The notes under the pieces were generated by a model. The model was not told the origin of the DNA. It saw nothing but the letters and a program-made list of their open reading frames with translations, and searched no databases. Below are positions 1 through 12,361 of a stretch of 64,000 nt of DNA, piece by piece (the stretch's first letter is position 1; each line of letters begins with the position of its first letter). This DNA is from Setaria digitata. Taxonomy: Eukaryota > Nematoda > Chromadorea > Rhabditida > Setariidae. Made by a program: the position numbers and the translations under genes. The DNA lies in NCBI GenBank assembly GCA_003640385.1, contig RCAB01000249.1:1-64000 (forward strand), read 5' to 3'.

Positions 1-318
1 ATGTATGGAAAGTCAGCTTAAAGTTGACAACTCGAACTACATGACTATTTATTCAACAAATAAATTCGATTAATAATAGAATAGGAAAAAGAAACCATAT
101 TAATATAGCAATTAGTCAAAAGAGAATCCATATGTTCTCTTAGTTTTATGGAGATACGATATGCACATATTTTTAGACCCTTCGGCAGTAGGTAGTGTAG
201 CTTTCTGATTTCTGGAGTCGCATAAATGAAGATAAAAAAATCTAAAAATCCAAAGTTAAGCGCAAAAAATCATTTTCTTTTTTAAAAGTAACAGTGCAAA
301 GTTAAGCACAGCAAATAC

Positions 319-477
319 CTTATTGTCAGCGAGCCAATCAACTTTATCTGTTATGACATCGAATGAATCGCTTGTAGTAAGCTTTAACGCCTGTGGTTTC
401 TCGACAAACGGAAATTCCTTCAAATGTCGATATAATAATTCCTTACCCGTATATTCACTAATTGCTTTAGCTGACAT
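319..477 (-). CDS. acly: ATP-citrate synthase, first coding exon (partial gene)
   Basis: This is the first coding exon (53 codons) of ATP-citrate synthase, the cytosolic enzyme that makes acetyl-CoA and oxaloacetate from citrate, ATP and CoA. The protein begins MSAKAISEYTGKELLYRHL, which closely matches the conserved start of animal ACLY (MSAKAISE-TGKELLY). It continues to ...DWLADNK and stops at a GT donor (AATAAG|GTATTTGC) with phase 0. The start is the first ATG and fits the family exactly. The ATP-grasp and catalytic regions lie to the left, outside the window. I found no second exon in bases 1-318, so that stretch is probably intron. The reading past the donor to 256 is intron read-through. 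Confidence 0.93.
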
Positions 478-3400
478 ATTCCTCTTTCAAAGTTCCAACC
501 AAGAAATGTGGCCTGCAATTTATAGGTAGCACATAGAAATTATTACAAAAAGAACAATGAGATGTATAGGAGCTTCACTTTTTTTTTTTTTTACTGAAGG
601 ATGCTGCGAAATATGGAGAATGAATACTTTTTCCGGATAATTATAATTTCCTTAACGATTAAATATTATAAGTTTGTGGACGAAAGGAAATGTATTAGTA
701 TTTGAGAAATTTATCCTCAATAATGATTACGGATTTGGCAATAGATGATATTCTGAATGCTACTAACTGGTAATAAAAGGTATGATTTAAAGTGGGCGAC
801 CTAATTTTTTTAGGCCTTGGCAAGTAGCCTTTTCATTAAAAAAAAAAACAATGTGCATTAACTAGCCGGTTTCATTTCCCAAAAAGCAAAATAAAGTGTT
901 AGTAGCTCAAGAACAAAGATCAGCGTGATAATGCTATATTAAAAAAAGTTAAATAAGACAACTAGTAGGACACTTTTCTAAATCATCACTGATGACTGGT
1001 AAGTCAATCGGAACGGCTCGATATGGGGGAAGGAAACCAATTCTGAGCTGAATAAATACTTTAAAGTTATTTGTCCATATCGTGGTAGAATCCAGGTGAT
1101 ACTTAGGTTGGAAATAAGGCTGGCATAGGAAAACTCCTGTAGGACACAAAGTGCTACCTAAGGATCCGAGAATCTCAAGCACCCCACGCTCCGAAAGAAA
1201 CCAAAAACAACTCATGGTGCCGCTGGACCCCGTTACACAACGGTGGGGCTCAATGCGACCCTCTGTTGTCATACTGTATTCTGATTTTTTGTAGCTACAG
1301 TAATGAAGGCTTTATAACATTTCTGTTTACCGATAATTGCATCTTGTAAAGAATATGCTTGAAGAGATTTCTGCAGATACGGTAGAAAGTATGACAGTTA
1401 AGGGATGAGTAGTGAGAAAAGCCCCCTCTTTCCCATTCAAGCTACATCCTAGTCCAAGGTATCAGCAGTAATTAGAAAGTGGACATACAGATGGATGGAC
1501 AATTGGACGTGACAGTAGTGCTAGGGTAATTTACCTGCCTCCAGTAATCCCCTAGATACTCCGTGTCTTTTGGTGATCTATGACTCATTCTCTGATTCCA
1601 TCCTAATCAATGACTACCGTAGACAGCCATTTGTAGCAGACGGAATGACGTCTCACCTTCCATGAGTCAAAAAGACATCTAAATATTCTAGTCGTCTTTT
1701 CCACGAGTCTATTTCTCATAGCTTCCTCTATGACGGCAAGAGCTAGAGGAAAGGGCCTAGTCCTGGACAGATATGGATAGATGCTGCAAGCTAGACCGGA
1801 AAGGGAAGTGAGAGGAGCACGGACGTGCGGACGAACGAGGGAGAGTTCACGCCAGCTTAATGGGCTCACAGACTGCAGCACCCAGCTCTCGCCAAGTCGC
1901 CAGCTCTGCAACGAGCCCTTCACTTTGTCATCTCGACACGTGTAGCGGCGTCTAGCGCCTCACTCCTCTGCACCTTCTGTTCTGAAGTTCACCTGTATCT
2001 CACCAGGTGTGCGCCATTCTGTTTCCTTCAGTTCCAGGCTCACTGCAACAGCAGCCGTCCGAAGTTTGTGGTCCTTTCAAGGCAGTGTCCCTAGTCTGAT
2101 GTGTCCATCTTTTTACTTTTGTTTGCTACTTCTTCTCCATCATCATCATGAGCAACATTCACGAATATAAACAGACTCCGAAGGATAAAGGACAGGAGTA
2201 GGAGCTCGGTCTAAACTGGTTCCTGATGGATAAGCCCTTTTCATAGCCATATGACGGAAGTTTTTCAAGTTCTCTGTGAGATAAGAACTATTAATTCGGG
2301 AACCGGAAACCAGAATGCAAAAATGGGGCATCGATGGATAGCTATAATCCGTTTTGGCAGCTGGTTACTTCCACTCTTTCATTGTTCCCTTCATCCATTA
2401 CTTTTCAAATATTATCCTAAAGTCAATATTGCATAAATTGTCCGCAATGTTTGCATTGATTAATAAGCAGCACTCTTTCTCCATATTTCATGCCATTCTA
2501 TCACTTTCCCAATTCTGACTAAACCTATCACATCCAGAAATTAATTGTACAGCGAATTTTTCGAAAGTTTTCCACTGTCAGTAATTAACAGCACGGTAGT
2601 GTGATAATCTATTGGGGCTGTCATATTTCATCTCGTCCTGATAATCGTAACATTTTTCGTTTTTTTAAACTGAATCATTTAGTGATATATCATGAAATGA
2701 ATTTTGCCTTTGAATGAGAAAAAATAAATAAATAAAGTAGGGTAACATCAGTAGGCAAGTTTTACAGATTTATTAAAGTACTCCATCCACTTTGAATTTT
2801 GCTCAAGTAATTTTCTAATAAATATTTACATGAAGAAATGTGGTCATATCAATTCTTACTTCTTATTATTGCTGTAAAAAATAAATAACAAATCTATTCG
2901 CTATTCTTGAAATTCAGTTTCTTGTTAATTAGCACATATTTTCATTGTTGTTCAAATTAACAATAATTTGTTGAATTCGCAAATCGTTAAATTTAAATTC
3001 TATTTTTCAGTTGTGTTGTTTCAAAGCTTCGCCATTAAATGTTAATTGAAATGGGTATTTGTTTGAAGCAAGGGGAAATAAGGACTAATAAAAGCCACTC
3101 ATTTCACAGCTTCCCATGAGTGTGACCGTTCAAATGATCCTTTATAGTTTGTTGATTTTCATTATTATTACACTAAGAGAACAGTAAATTCAGAAACATC
3201 GAATCGAGTCGAATTTGAAAAGTATTCGAAAATTTTTAATACAAATTTAAATCTTTTCCATTCACGAACTGATTTCATTTAATATCGTGCACTATTTTTT
3301 GTTCAGCATTCTTTACTTCAATTTTTCCATATTCCATCTGAAAATACTCGTTAATATCTGCTCTTCTTTGAAATGCCTGCTTTGTTGGAAGGAGAAAGGA

Positions 3401-6400
3401 CGAACAGGAACGAAGGGCCATTTTACCTTTCATACCTTTCATTACCTGTTTTTTCATTTGCTCTTTCTCCTACCTACCTTAATAACGAGTCAAACTATCT
3501 GAAAAGACTAAACTAAAATAGAACTAAGCTAAAATTTCACCCTTTAATAAATTATCTCAGTTTATTTTGTTATTTCTTAAAGTAAAGAAATAAATTGTTA
3601 CAATAAAATAAACTAGCAGTCGGTTATTTTAATTTATCTGATATTATCATCTCTTATAGCTGCAGACCATGCCGTAGTAATGGAGAGATTTGAGGCCTTA
3701 ATTCTAAAAATCGATTATTTGACTAGGCATTGAAGGTTTTTTTTTNCTTAGTAATGAAGAGATTTGAGGCCTTAATTCTAAAATAAAGAACTTTTGCAAA
3801 TTTAAAGACTGAAAATTTGACTTTTTTAATGAACAGCAGTGTTATGCCTTACTTTTTTAATTGTAACTTCTTTTTTTTTTCTAATAGTCAGCAGGGGCAG
3901 TAAGTGTCGAGTTCAAATTCTAACTCCAATTATGCGGGCCTACACCAAGATACTCAGAGTTCAACTGAGAATATTATCACACAACGTTGATTCTACTAAT
4001 ATAAGGCTATGCGAAGAAATCTTGAGAGATGAGCAAACATAAAAGCATAGTGAAAGCGCAATGACATACTGGCACCAAGGTCAAAGGTTAGTGCTGAACA
4101 GAAGAAGCACTAAGTAGAGTTTTGGAAAAGATAGTAGGCTGATTCTGAGTGGCAACACATAGTTGCTTAAGAAAAACTGATAATGGCAGTGTGTGTACAT
4201 TGCAATGATTCTCTCATTTTCTTTATTAACACAACTAATCACTCACCCTTATGCTTTTAATTTTTATTAAATTTTCTAGCTAGAAGTGGAAATGCTTAAT
4301 AAGTTTCATATACAGTCATTTAAACAGAGACGCACTTAGATTGGCCAAGCTCATAACATAATAAATTAGTCTCACGCAGCGGCACTTTGCCATATTCTAT
4401 GGCTGGCCTCATAAATCCATGGACCAAGTAATTGCTTAGTGTGCATAAATTTATCCATCACATAAGTGTGTGTACATCTACCCTGCTGTGTATTTATTAT
4501 CGAGTGAATGCTTCGACTAGAATTTATTTCATTTTCCCATCATATTTCGTACTTAAACTAAATTGTAGTAAACAAATGGATTTTTTGAACTGAAGTGGAA
4601 GTGTTTGATATTTGAAGAGTTGAAATACATTTCAGTCACGTATGAATTGAAACTCTTTTCCCTTTTGAAATTCCACGCAACGGAATGACGATGACGCATT
4701 ACACGTAGTGACAACACGATTTATAGAGTGCTTCTGATTGCTTAACTTTATTATTTCAAGAGCAAAATGAATTAATTTCGAATTATTACCTTGAGTGACA
4801 TCGCTGTTTCACAGGTAGAGCGTTGATTGCAATTTGTTATATTTGAGATCCGTAATTCAATTCAAAACTCTGTTGGTGATAAATAATAACAGAATACATG
4901 AATTATATCTTATTTAATTAACCAAATCCTTTCCAGTCGGACATCTCGCAATCATTTTAAGCTAAATGGCTTTAAACTGTCAATTTTATGTATTTATTTA
5001 TTGTCCTTTTGGCTTCCCAAAATTTCCCTAAAAGTGGAACAGGACAGCTGAAAAATGCCCTGATTGTTTCATTATATATGACGATATACTTTTGCTTCAA
5101 TGTTCCAACTTATTGCAATTCATTCTTTTTGTTGTTTGAGTTATATTTACGCTGTTAGTGAAACAGCCTAATACATTACAGGATGCCTGATCTGATAGTC
5201 TTCTTTTTACCTCATGATACCTTTCTCTTCTCGAGGAAACATTCCATCTCGACTTGTATCTTTAATAATGAAGCTTTCTTTATTATTCTCTTCTAATTCC
5301 TTAATTATCTCCTTAGATTTAAACTCCTCAATTTTTGTCTAATTTAGTGAATGAAATGCGGGAGTAATTAAAGAAACTAAGCAATTTAATCTAGATTTAG
5401 TCAGTTCGGTACATGTTCATTTACATTCGACTTGGATCGAGCTTCCTGAATATTAATAATAATTTGATTTTTTCTGTTCTCGAATCATTTATTTTTGCCG
5501 TAGGTATTTCAGCCTCATTTAGCTACAAATTCCGCCTGATTCATTTAAATATTGCCCATTTCACTAATGTCTTATCCCAATTTTCTAAAAGCTTGCGATT
5601 TCCAACCGATTCATCAAGCTGTAGGTTTGTGCATCTAATATGAAATATTATCACATCTTTTAAAAATTATTTTTATAAGCGATATTCCTTTTCGTTTCTG
5701 TCTATTTTTATCCACATGAAATTACTACCTATTTAAGAGAATGAAATCAAACCAGATTAATTAACGGATGCATTTTACATCTCTTAATTACAAAAAATAC
5801 GTCCACCTCATCGATTTTGATTTATGTCGATATTTCATTTCCATTTCAAATTGGCGTATATGTCAAGCTCATATTTATTTTTTGTTTATATCAATTGCGT
5901 AGGAAAGGTCTTAAAATAGTCGTATAAATAAATAGTAAGCAAAATGCTTTATGTAATATTTAATGCGAAACTTTGAATATGATATTTAATAATTCTAAAA
6001 ATAATATGAAATAAACTTTTTCTAAAAATAGTTCATTTTCCATCTGATGTTACAACTGTATTCAAATTTTTTCTTTTTTTGCATAATTAAAACATTCACT
6101 TTCCTATTCTTACTGTCATTTTTTTTCGAGGTCATCTGTGATGCATTCTCGTCATTTTATAAATTCATAGACAATGGGGTTATTATTCACCTGGATTTTG
6201 TTTACATAGCTATTAAACTTTTCTTTAATAAATTTGAGACAATAAATTGAGAGCTGAAATGAAACAATTTAGATTACGAAACTAAAATTGATTAAATTTA
6301 AGTCAACCTGACTGAGTTAATTTGAATCGACCTTATGTATTTATGATTGTTACGAGTTTTTATGTATTAGCAAATAGCACAACATTTTCTGATCCAGCAA

Positions 6401-7729
6401 TTTTTAAATTTATCACTATAAATACTTTTGAAATGAAACAACAGAATAGAAAATTCTGCTCTTGCTTAACTGTAAGTGGAGAGATTAAGCCTAAAATCAG
6501 TCTCAGCTGGAGATTAGTACTATTTTAAGAGAAATATTTATGCATGCCAATCAATATTAAAATCATTACCAAAATGATAACGAAATTTTTGAGGAAAAAG
6601 GATTCTTTCTTGAGAAAAAAAATATTATTTTGATGATGTTTTTAACATGAAATCACCTCATTATAGCCGAACTTAGATAATCAAACAGGCCTAACATAAG
6701 TTAGTGTTATTAGAGAAGTCTTGAACAAAATAGCAAAGTATTATACTTAATTCATCAATGATTCTTTGGTTCTCATTTAAAGATTTTCCCTCAATTAAAA
6801 TTAATTTGTTTGAATTTTCTTTTTTTTTCTTTTTTTTCAAAGATCGTGTATGAATGACGCTTCACTTCAATAAGCCAATCAGCATTAGGAGTTTCCAAAA
6901 AGAATTATTCCAAGTGATATGATTATTTCAGAGGAATAAAGAATGATATGAGAATGATAAGGTAATTGGTCATTAGCAGTTCTGGCTCTGTTTGCCCATC
7001 GCCATGTTGTTATGCCTCGGATACAGTCTGAATATTTATTTATTATTCTTACCGTTTTCTACATTTGCACCTTTATTCGATTCATACATCACTCACCTTA
7101 CCCATCGGTTTGCTTCGAAATGTTTCTTTCGTTTTAGGTTCCAACATTTCCCCATGGATTTTAATTCCTTAACTGTAGTCTAGTAAAACGAACTTCTTCA
7201 AAATGACCATAGAATACAAAATAAAGAACTTGTCCTGTTTGTTCATTTATAACTTTCAATATTTTCTTACTAAATCTAAAATTATTCCGAATATTTAAGA
7301 AGTTTTCAGTCGTCAGAGTCAAATTTGAATCAATTAAAATACAAAGTAAAGAACTTGTCGAAGCTAATTCAAGAAAGCAGAAATGAAATTGCGCTACTTC
7401 AGTAAGTTCATCCCTGTTCTCTTGTGAACTAATCAAGATATCAGTACCGAATTGCCAAAATGATTTCGTCTGTTGATATTTTACTACAAGATATCAAATA
7501 TTTTATTTATTTCTTCCATCTAAATGACAGGTAATTTTTTTCTTCTAAAAGAAGTACCTATTTTTATTAAATCTGAGGAAGTGAAACAAGTTCTGCAAAT
7601 TTGGTGCTCTTCTGGACGGTTTCATGAGATAACTTGTTTTCATCAAACAAGAAGCTTAGCATTTAAAGAGTAAAAAACAAATTTCAAAACCACTGAAGAT
7701 TATAAATTCCTATTCCAAATTGATGTCAG
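478..7729. other. Intergenic region with no recognised gene
   Basis: This 7.2 kb lies between the divergent acly (minus) and GnT-I (plus) genes and presumably holds both promoters and the missing first exon(s) of GnT-I. About 1000-2100 is visibly less AT-rich than its surroundings. It contains two unrecognised minus-strand ORFs of about 106 codons (949-1272 and 1603-1923) with no family features. The rest is AT-rich with homopolymer runs. A single-N join lies at 3746. No RNA gene or complete mobile element was seen. Confidence 0.6.
3675..3784. repeat. Duplicated ~35-bp segment flanking a single N
   Basis: A segment reading TAGTAATGGAGAGATTTGAG and onward lies at about 3675-3709. It recurs with one clear change (GGAGAG to GAAGAG) at about 3749-3782. 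Between them are a run of T and one unknown base at 3746. The arrangement suggests two overlapping contig ends joined by a placeholder N rather than a biological repeat. Confidence 0.75.
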
Positions 7730-10336
7730 CTTGGCTGATAAAAAAGATAATTTCTCGTTCAGGAAAAAGCTTGACGGAATTGCACAAAAGAAAGCTACTA
7801 GCATGACCAGCACAGTTCAGTCCGAGTCTAAGGCTGATCATATATCACAGTTGTACAAATTCCAGCAATCACCGTCAAATGTTGGATGGCCTAATCCAAT
7901 TGCTGTCCTAATATTTGTATGCAATCGTCCAAAAGCAATAGAAAATCATTTGAAAAAATTACTCAGGTAAATAAACTGTGGCATTTCTTTCATTAATTAA
8001 ATTAGTGGAATCGTTTTTCAAGAAGATATCGTAACTTCTATTTCATTTACTTTGAAGAGTACACCTATTTATTCCTGAAGATTTCAGAGTTAGAATATTC
8101 GCTGTTCAAAATTTCTCGAACGATCACTGAGATTTTAAATTTATTTTGACGATCTGAACTATGTTGAATTATATTTCGAATGATGCACATATTTAATGAG
8201 GGTAAAATACTATTATTTAAAGTTGGTGAATAAAAAATATATGAAACAATGTGTTTAGATATCGGCCATCAGCTGAAAAATTTCCTGTAGTAGTGAGCCA
8301 AGATTGCGATGATCCTAGCGTGAAAGAAGCTGTCGAAAAGTTTGGTGACGAGGTCCATTATGTTAAGGTAATGTTTTCCACTTAATTAGTCGCTAAAAGC
8401 ATAGCTAATGAATGAAAATAGAAATTAGAATATGAAAAAATTTTTTCAAAAAGTTTGTTCATTTCATTCAGTGCAATCATTAATTAGCATAATTTTAATT
8501 TTATTAAAAACAAAAAAAAAATTGAGTACTTGGGCCTCCGTTAAATAATAAGATATTGTGATCTCTCATCAGATTTCGAAGATGATTTTTTGGCTTGCAA
8601 AGTAAATAAAAAATTGAACTATTGCTTGCTTTCCGGAAACCGAAAATGATAGCTTAAGACAACTTAATTTCCAATTGACGCTCATGGTCTTTCGACTTTA
8701 GAAACCTTGTTACAGCAGATAAGTGGTCGAAAAGCGCATATTACTGTTATTCCGGAGCACAAACAATATATAACTTATTACAGGATAGCACGACATTACA
8801 AACTTGGTCTTTCATATGTATTTGATAAACTTAATCATTCCACTGTTATCATTACAGAAGGTTTCTTATTTATCGCATGTAGTTACCTTCAGAGCTATTA
8901 TTCGTTGAAGCCATTTTAGAGGAGCAGTTTTTTAAGCGATGTATTATTTTTTTCGAAATAAATTGAAATAGATGTAAATTAACTTTGAAATTTTCCAAAG
9001 ACGGAAGTTATTGTGATTACAGATGATTTGGACATAGCGCCTGATTTTTTCGAATACTTTAGCGCCACACGTCCACTTCTATCTGTTGACAAATCGTTGT
9101 ATTGCGTGTCAGCATGGAATGATAACGGTAAACCTTCTCTGATTGATAAGAAGCAACCCGAGTTGTTGTATCGCAGCGATTTTTTCCCTGGACTCGGATG
9201 GATGATGACTAAGTAAGTGTGAAAATGTATCAAATTTTTTAAAAGCTAGAAAATTTAAGGAGATTAATTTAAATTTGAATTATGTTTTAGAGAACTATGG
9301 AGTGAACTGCGCCCCATTTGGCCGAGTGGGTTCTGGGATGACTGGATGCGCAACAATACAGTACGTAAAAATCGAGCTTGTATTAGACCTGAAATATCAC
9401 GAACTGGGATGACTCTTGAAGGAAAGAAAGGTGCAAGCAGGTAATTGTTGCTGATCAAATGGGAAAATCATTTGATCACGAAATTTCTAACAAATTAATT
9501 TGCCCATTTTGCCTGTTAATTTTTGTAACATTAAGAAAATTCATTCACTTTATTATAGAGGATTATTTTTTACTCAACATCTTGCCAAAATACTTGTCAA
9601 TGAAGTTTTTGTGAATTTTACAAAGCTCAGTTTACAACATCTCATTAAGGTTATTTTTTTATCCATTCATGTGCTAACTGTAAATTGACTTTCTCAACAG
9701 TGGCTTTTCTGAAGTAAGGAAACAGATCCTTTTACAAGAAATAAAGGTACCATAGCAGGATACTTCAGAAAGTAACTTGCTTCCTAACAATCTTGTCATG
9801 AGCTGGTCAAAAAATGATGCAATATTTTTAGAATAATTATGATAACGCCTTTCTAAAACGGGTATATTCGGCAAAAATGATATCATCAGTAAAATTGTTA
9901 CCTGTAACTTCTAATAATAGCACTGTACGCATCCAGTACAGGTCATTAGAAGAATATCTTCTTATCGCTGATTATCTGAAAATAATGCGAGATTTCAAGG
10001 TATTTTTGGAAAATTTCTTTGAACCAAATTTTTGAAACCCTTTTTGTTTTATGTTTTCCAACGAACTGAATTTTGAATTTGAACTGAGAAGAAAGGGACA
10101 AACGAATGATATTCCACTAGATTTCTAAATCTTTCTCTTAAAAATTTGACAAATTGCGGAGCAAAAGAAAAACTTATTTGAATTTATAGGATGGAGTACC
10201 ACGGACAGCCTACTTGGGTATAGTAACATGCTTCATCAATGGTATACGAATTTACATAGCACCAAATGAGGACCAATGGCAAGGTTATAATTCGAAATGG
10301 GAAGCGCCATCAGCTGAATATGACATGTCTCTTTAA
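7730..10336 (+). CDS. MGAT1: N-acetylglucosaminyltransferase I (MGAT1), N-terminal exon missing
   Basis: Golgi enzyme adding GlcNAc in beta-1,2 linkage to the alpha-1,3 mannose arm of Man5GlcNAc2, the step that opens hybrid and complex N-glycan synthesis (C. elegans gly-12/13/14 family). Exons that join in phase are 7730-7966, 8259-8367, 8716-8860, 9023-9212, 9291-9440, 9559-9649, 9832-9999 and 10190-10336, giving 411 residues. Landmarks in order are [16 protein letters not shown] (start of the nucleotide-sugar fold), [26 protein letters not shown], the metal-binding EDD motif (split by the 8861-9022 intron) followed by [53 protein letters not shown], and the C-terminal [12 protein letters not shown]. 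The first exon opens on an acceptor (GATGTCAG) in phase 2, so a cytoplasmic tail and signal-anchor exon must lie upstream. A phase-compatible candidate at 7552-7618 is weak. Animal GnT-I is about 445 residues, so little is missing. Confidence 0.95.
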
Positions 10337-10933
10337 GCCTTATTCTTTTATTCGCTCAATTCGACCTTCGACCTTTCTCTCAAGCTTTATTTCATTCACT
10401 TTCTCGTCAAATTTGAGAAAATTCATTTTGTAATAATACTTAAATGATTTTCTTTTGTCTGTTGTGTATTCTTCCTATTATTCTTTGTTCTAGTTTTCCT
10501 TAATTACAATGGCACTTGAATCATTAATTATTATACTAAGTAGGGCAGTTAATTTTCTTGAAGTTAATGACAGTCAAAATTGGCTTATATTCTATTCTGA
10601 TTATTTGAAATTCCACATTATGACTTGCAAGTGAGTGGCTATCAGAGAGAATAAACATCAGAAGTATGACTGACACCTAACTTTAAAATTCATTCCGTTT
10701 CTGACTCATAACACGTTCAGAATATTTTTTTGGTCTACTTGCTTTGCTGGGAATATAATTGCATTGTTTTATAAAAACTTTTCAAGTTAACGACTACTCA
10801 ATGTACGCATGGCAACTATTACATGTAATGTTCGTTTCAACTCTCACAATATTGCCAACATAAACAAACAATTGTTTGCAGTGATAATATTTATAGGAAT
10901 GATAAAATAAGACAGATAGAGTATCACATAACA
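10337..10933. other. Spacer between convergent genes
   Basis: AT-rich 3' flanks of GnT-I (plus) and of the Cys-rich gene (minus). No gene recognised. Confidence 0.6.
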
Positions 10934-12361
10934 TCAAACATCGGTTCTTCTCTTTCCTTCGGTAATAGTCGTGGCTGCTTCTAAATTTGCAGAGGCAATT
11001 ATCCGTCGGATACACTCTGCTTTACTGAACAACTGCTGCAAACATTGTAGGTGTTGCTGTAGTGGTGAAGCGGAGTGTGGCATTACCTGTTCACGTGCTA
11101 CTTCTTGAATTGGTATCTGCTGCACTTGAGTAAATGATGATGGATATTGCTTTCTAGAAATCTGCTGTGGTTGTTCCTCAACAACAGGCAACTCGTGACC
11201 TCGGGTCACGAATAACTGTTGCTGTTGATTGATGCAACACGGATAACTGCACGAGATTCTACACTGTACGGCTGATTTATTTTGCTTTATGCACTGCTGG
11301 ACACAGCTATCTTGACACGGGTAGTGGCAATCCAGAGATTGTTCTGCTTTCTGCAATACATCCATCGGAACTCCTTTAGCTTTCATCGAATGTTGTCCGG
11401 ATTCCTGAACTTCATCCTCAGCAGGCTGTGCTTCAACACTGTCCATATAAGTTAGTGCAGGTGGCGAGGTGGAGTAGAAGGCACCAGATAATATTGTCAC
11501 CTGATGAATGCAGTGCTCCTGACAGGATGGCATGCACAGTGAAGCGCAAGGAGTCTGAATTCGCTGTGATATTTTATGAGCTACTGATTCCTGGTGCAGT
11601 GAATTTTCGGGTGGAGTTGCTTGATGAACAGATGATTCTAGTGGTTGGTGAAACTGAGCAGGAATAGGTACTGAAGTAGTTGGTTTGACACACTGTCGAT
11701 GACAAGATGACATACAAGCCTGAACGCATATATCACTATCATCTGAAGATCTGTATGGCACCTTTAATTGTCCAGTAGAATCCGAGAAAACAGAAGATGG
11801 CGGCTTATTTTCTTCGATCATCACATTTGATTCCAGCGTAGATATTGATGTGCTTGGTCTTACTTTTGATTTTGAAAGGAAAATATGTTTCTCTATATTT
11901 GATTCCCGTGGTTGATACTGTATTGAGGGATATTCTTGCATCCATTGTAGCACTTGTTGCTGTTCTTGTACTGTTTGAAGGGATTCAGTAGCAGAAATTA
12001 ATTGTTCTACTTCACACGTGTTTCGACAAGATTGTTGACAACGAGAATAGTGATTCTGAATGCAACCTTGAAGACATTTGGGAATACAGGCTGAAGACGG
12101 AGTTGAAGTAGTTGACATCGACTGAATCGTTGAATTCATTTCAGTAGCAGAAGCAGCCTGCAACGATTTCTCATCAACTTGTTCTGGCTGTTCCTGGCTA
12201 ACTCGTTCTCGATGTTGCTCATTATTACAGTGACAAAGGGGTTTAATTTTTAAACAGACACAGCGTCGAGAACGATGATGTTCCTGAAGGACGATGTTGG
12301 AGAAGTAGGCATGATTGATATCCATGAAACCAATAAGGAATAGTAGAAGAAGGCTTTTCAT
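10934..12361 (-). CDS. Secreted Cys-rich, Gln-rich protein with CX3C ladders
   Basis: A single uninterrupted ORF of 475 residues. It opens with a clear signal peptide (MKSLLLLFLIGFMDINHAYF), so the product is probably secreted. It is rich in Gln, Ser and Pro and carries four spaced cysteine blocks. Block 1, near residues 92-117, is C-x3-C-x3-C-x7-C-x3-C-x3-C. Blocks 2 and 3 (CVQACMSSCHRQC and CASLCMPSCQEHC) are each C-x3-C-x3-C-x3-C. Block 4 begins CHYPCQDSCVQQC and ends CRISCSYPCC. Spacing of four residues would put the cysteines on one helix face or in a disulfide ladder. I do not recognise a named family. It resembles nematode-restricted Cys-repeat secreted proteins, and a cuticle, egg-shell or matrix role is only a guess. 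A TATA-like box lies 62-69 bases upstream of the ATG. ORFs on the other strand here are shadows. Confidence 0.8.
   Translation of the reverse strand: MKSLLLLFLIGFMDINHAYFSNIVLQEHHRSRRCVCLKIKPLCHCNNEQHRERVSQEQPEQVDEKSLQAASATEMNSTIQSMSTTSTPSSACIPKCLQGCIQNHYSRCQQSCRNTCEVEQLISATESLQTVQEQQQVLQWMQEYPSIQYQPRESNIEKHIFLSKSKVRPSTSISTLESNVMIEENKPPSSVFSDSTGQLKVPYRSSDDSDICVQACMSSCHRQCVKPTTSVPIPAQFHQPLESSVHQATPPENSLHQESVAHKISQRIQTPCASLCMPSCQEHCIHQVTILSGAFYSTSPPALTYMDSVEAQPAEDEVQESGQHSMKAKGVPMDVLQKAEQSLDCHYPCQDSCVQQCIKQNKSAVQCRISCSYPCCINQQQQLFVTRGHELPVVEEQPQQISRKQYPSSFTQVQQIPIQEVAREQVMPHSASPLQQHLQCLQQLFSKAECIRRIIASANLEAATTITEGKRRTDV

Noticed and set aside
949..1923. Two minus-strand ORFs of about 106 codons
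   Set aside because: They have no recognisable motif, signal peptide or splice context. They may be open by chance in the less AT-rich stretch.
4815..4880. tRNA-like box A (GGTAGAGCGTTGA)
   Set aside because: No matching B box or cloverleaf could be formed downstream.
11428..11667. Plus-strand ORF of 79 codons
   Set aside because: It is antisense to the Cys-rich gene, which has the stronger evidence.
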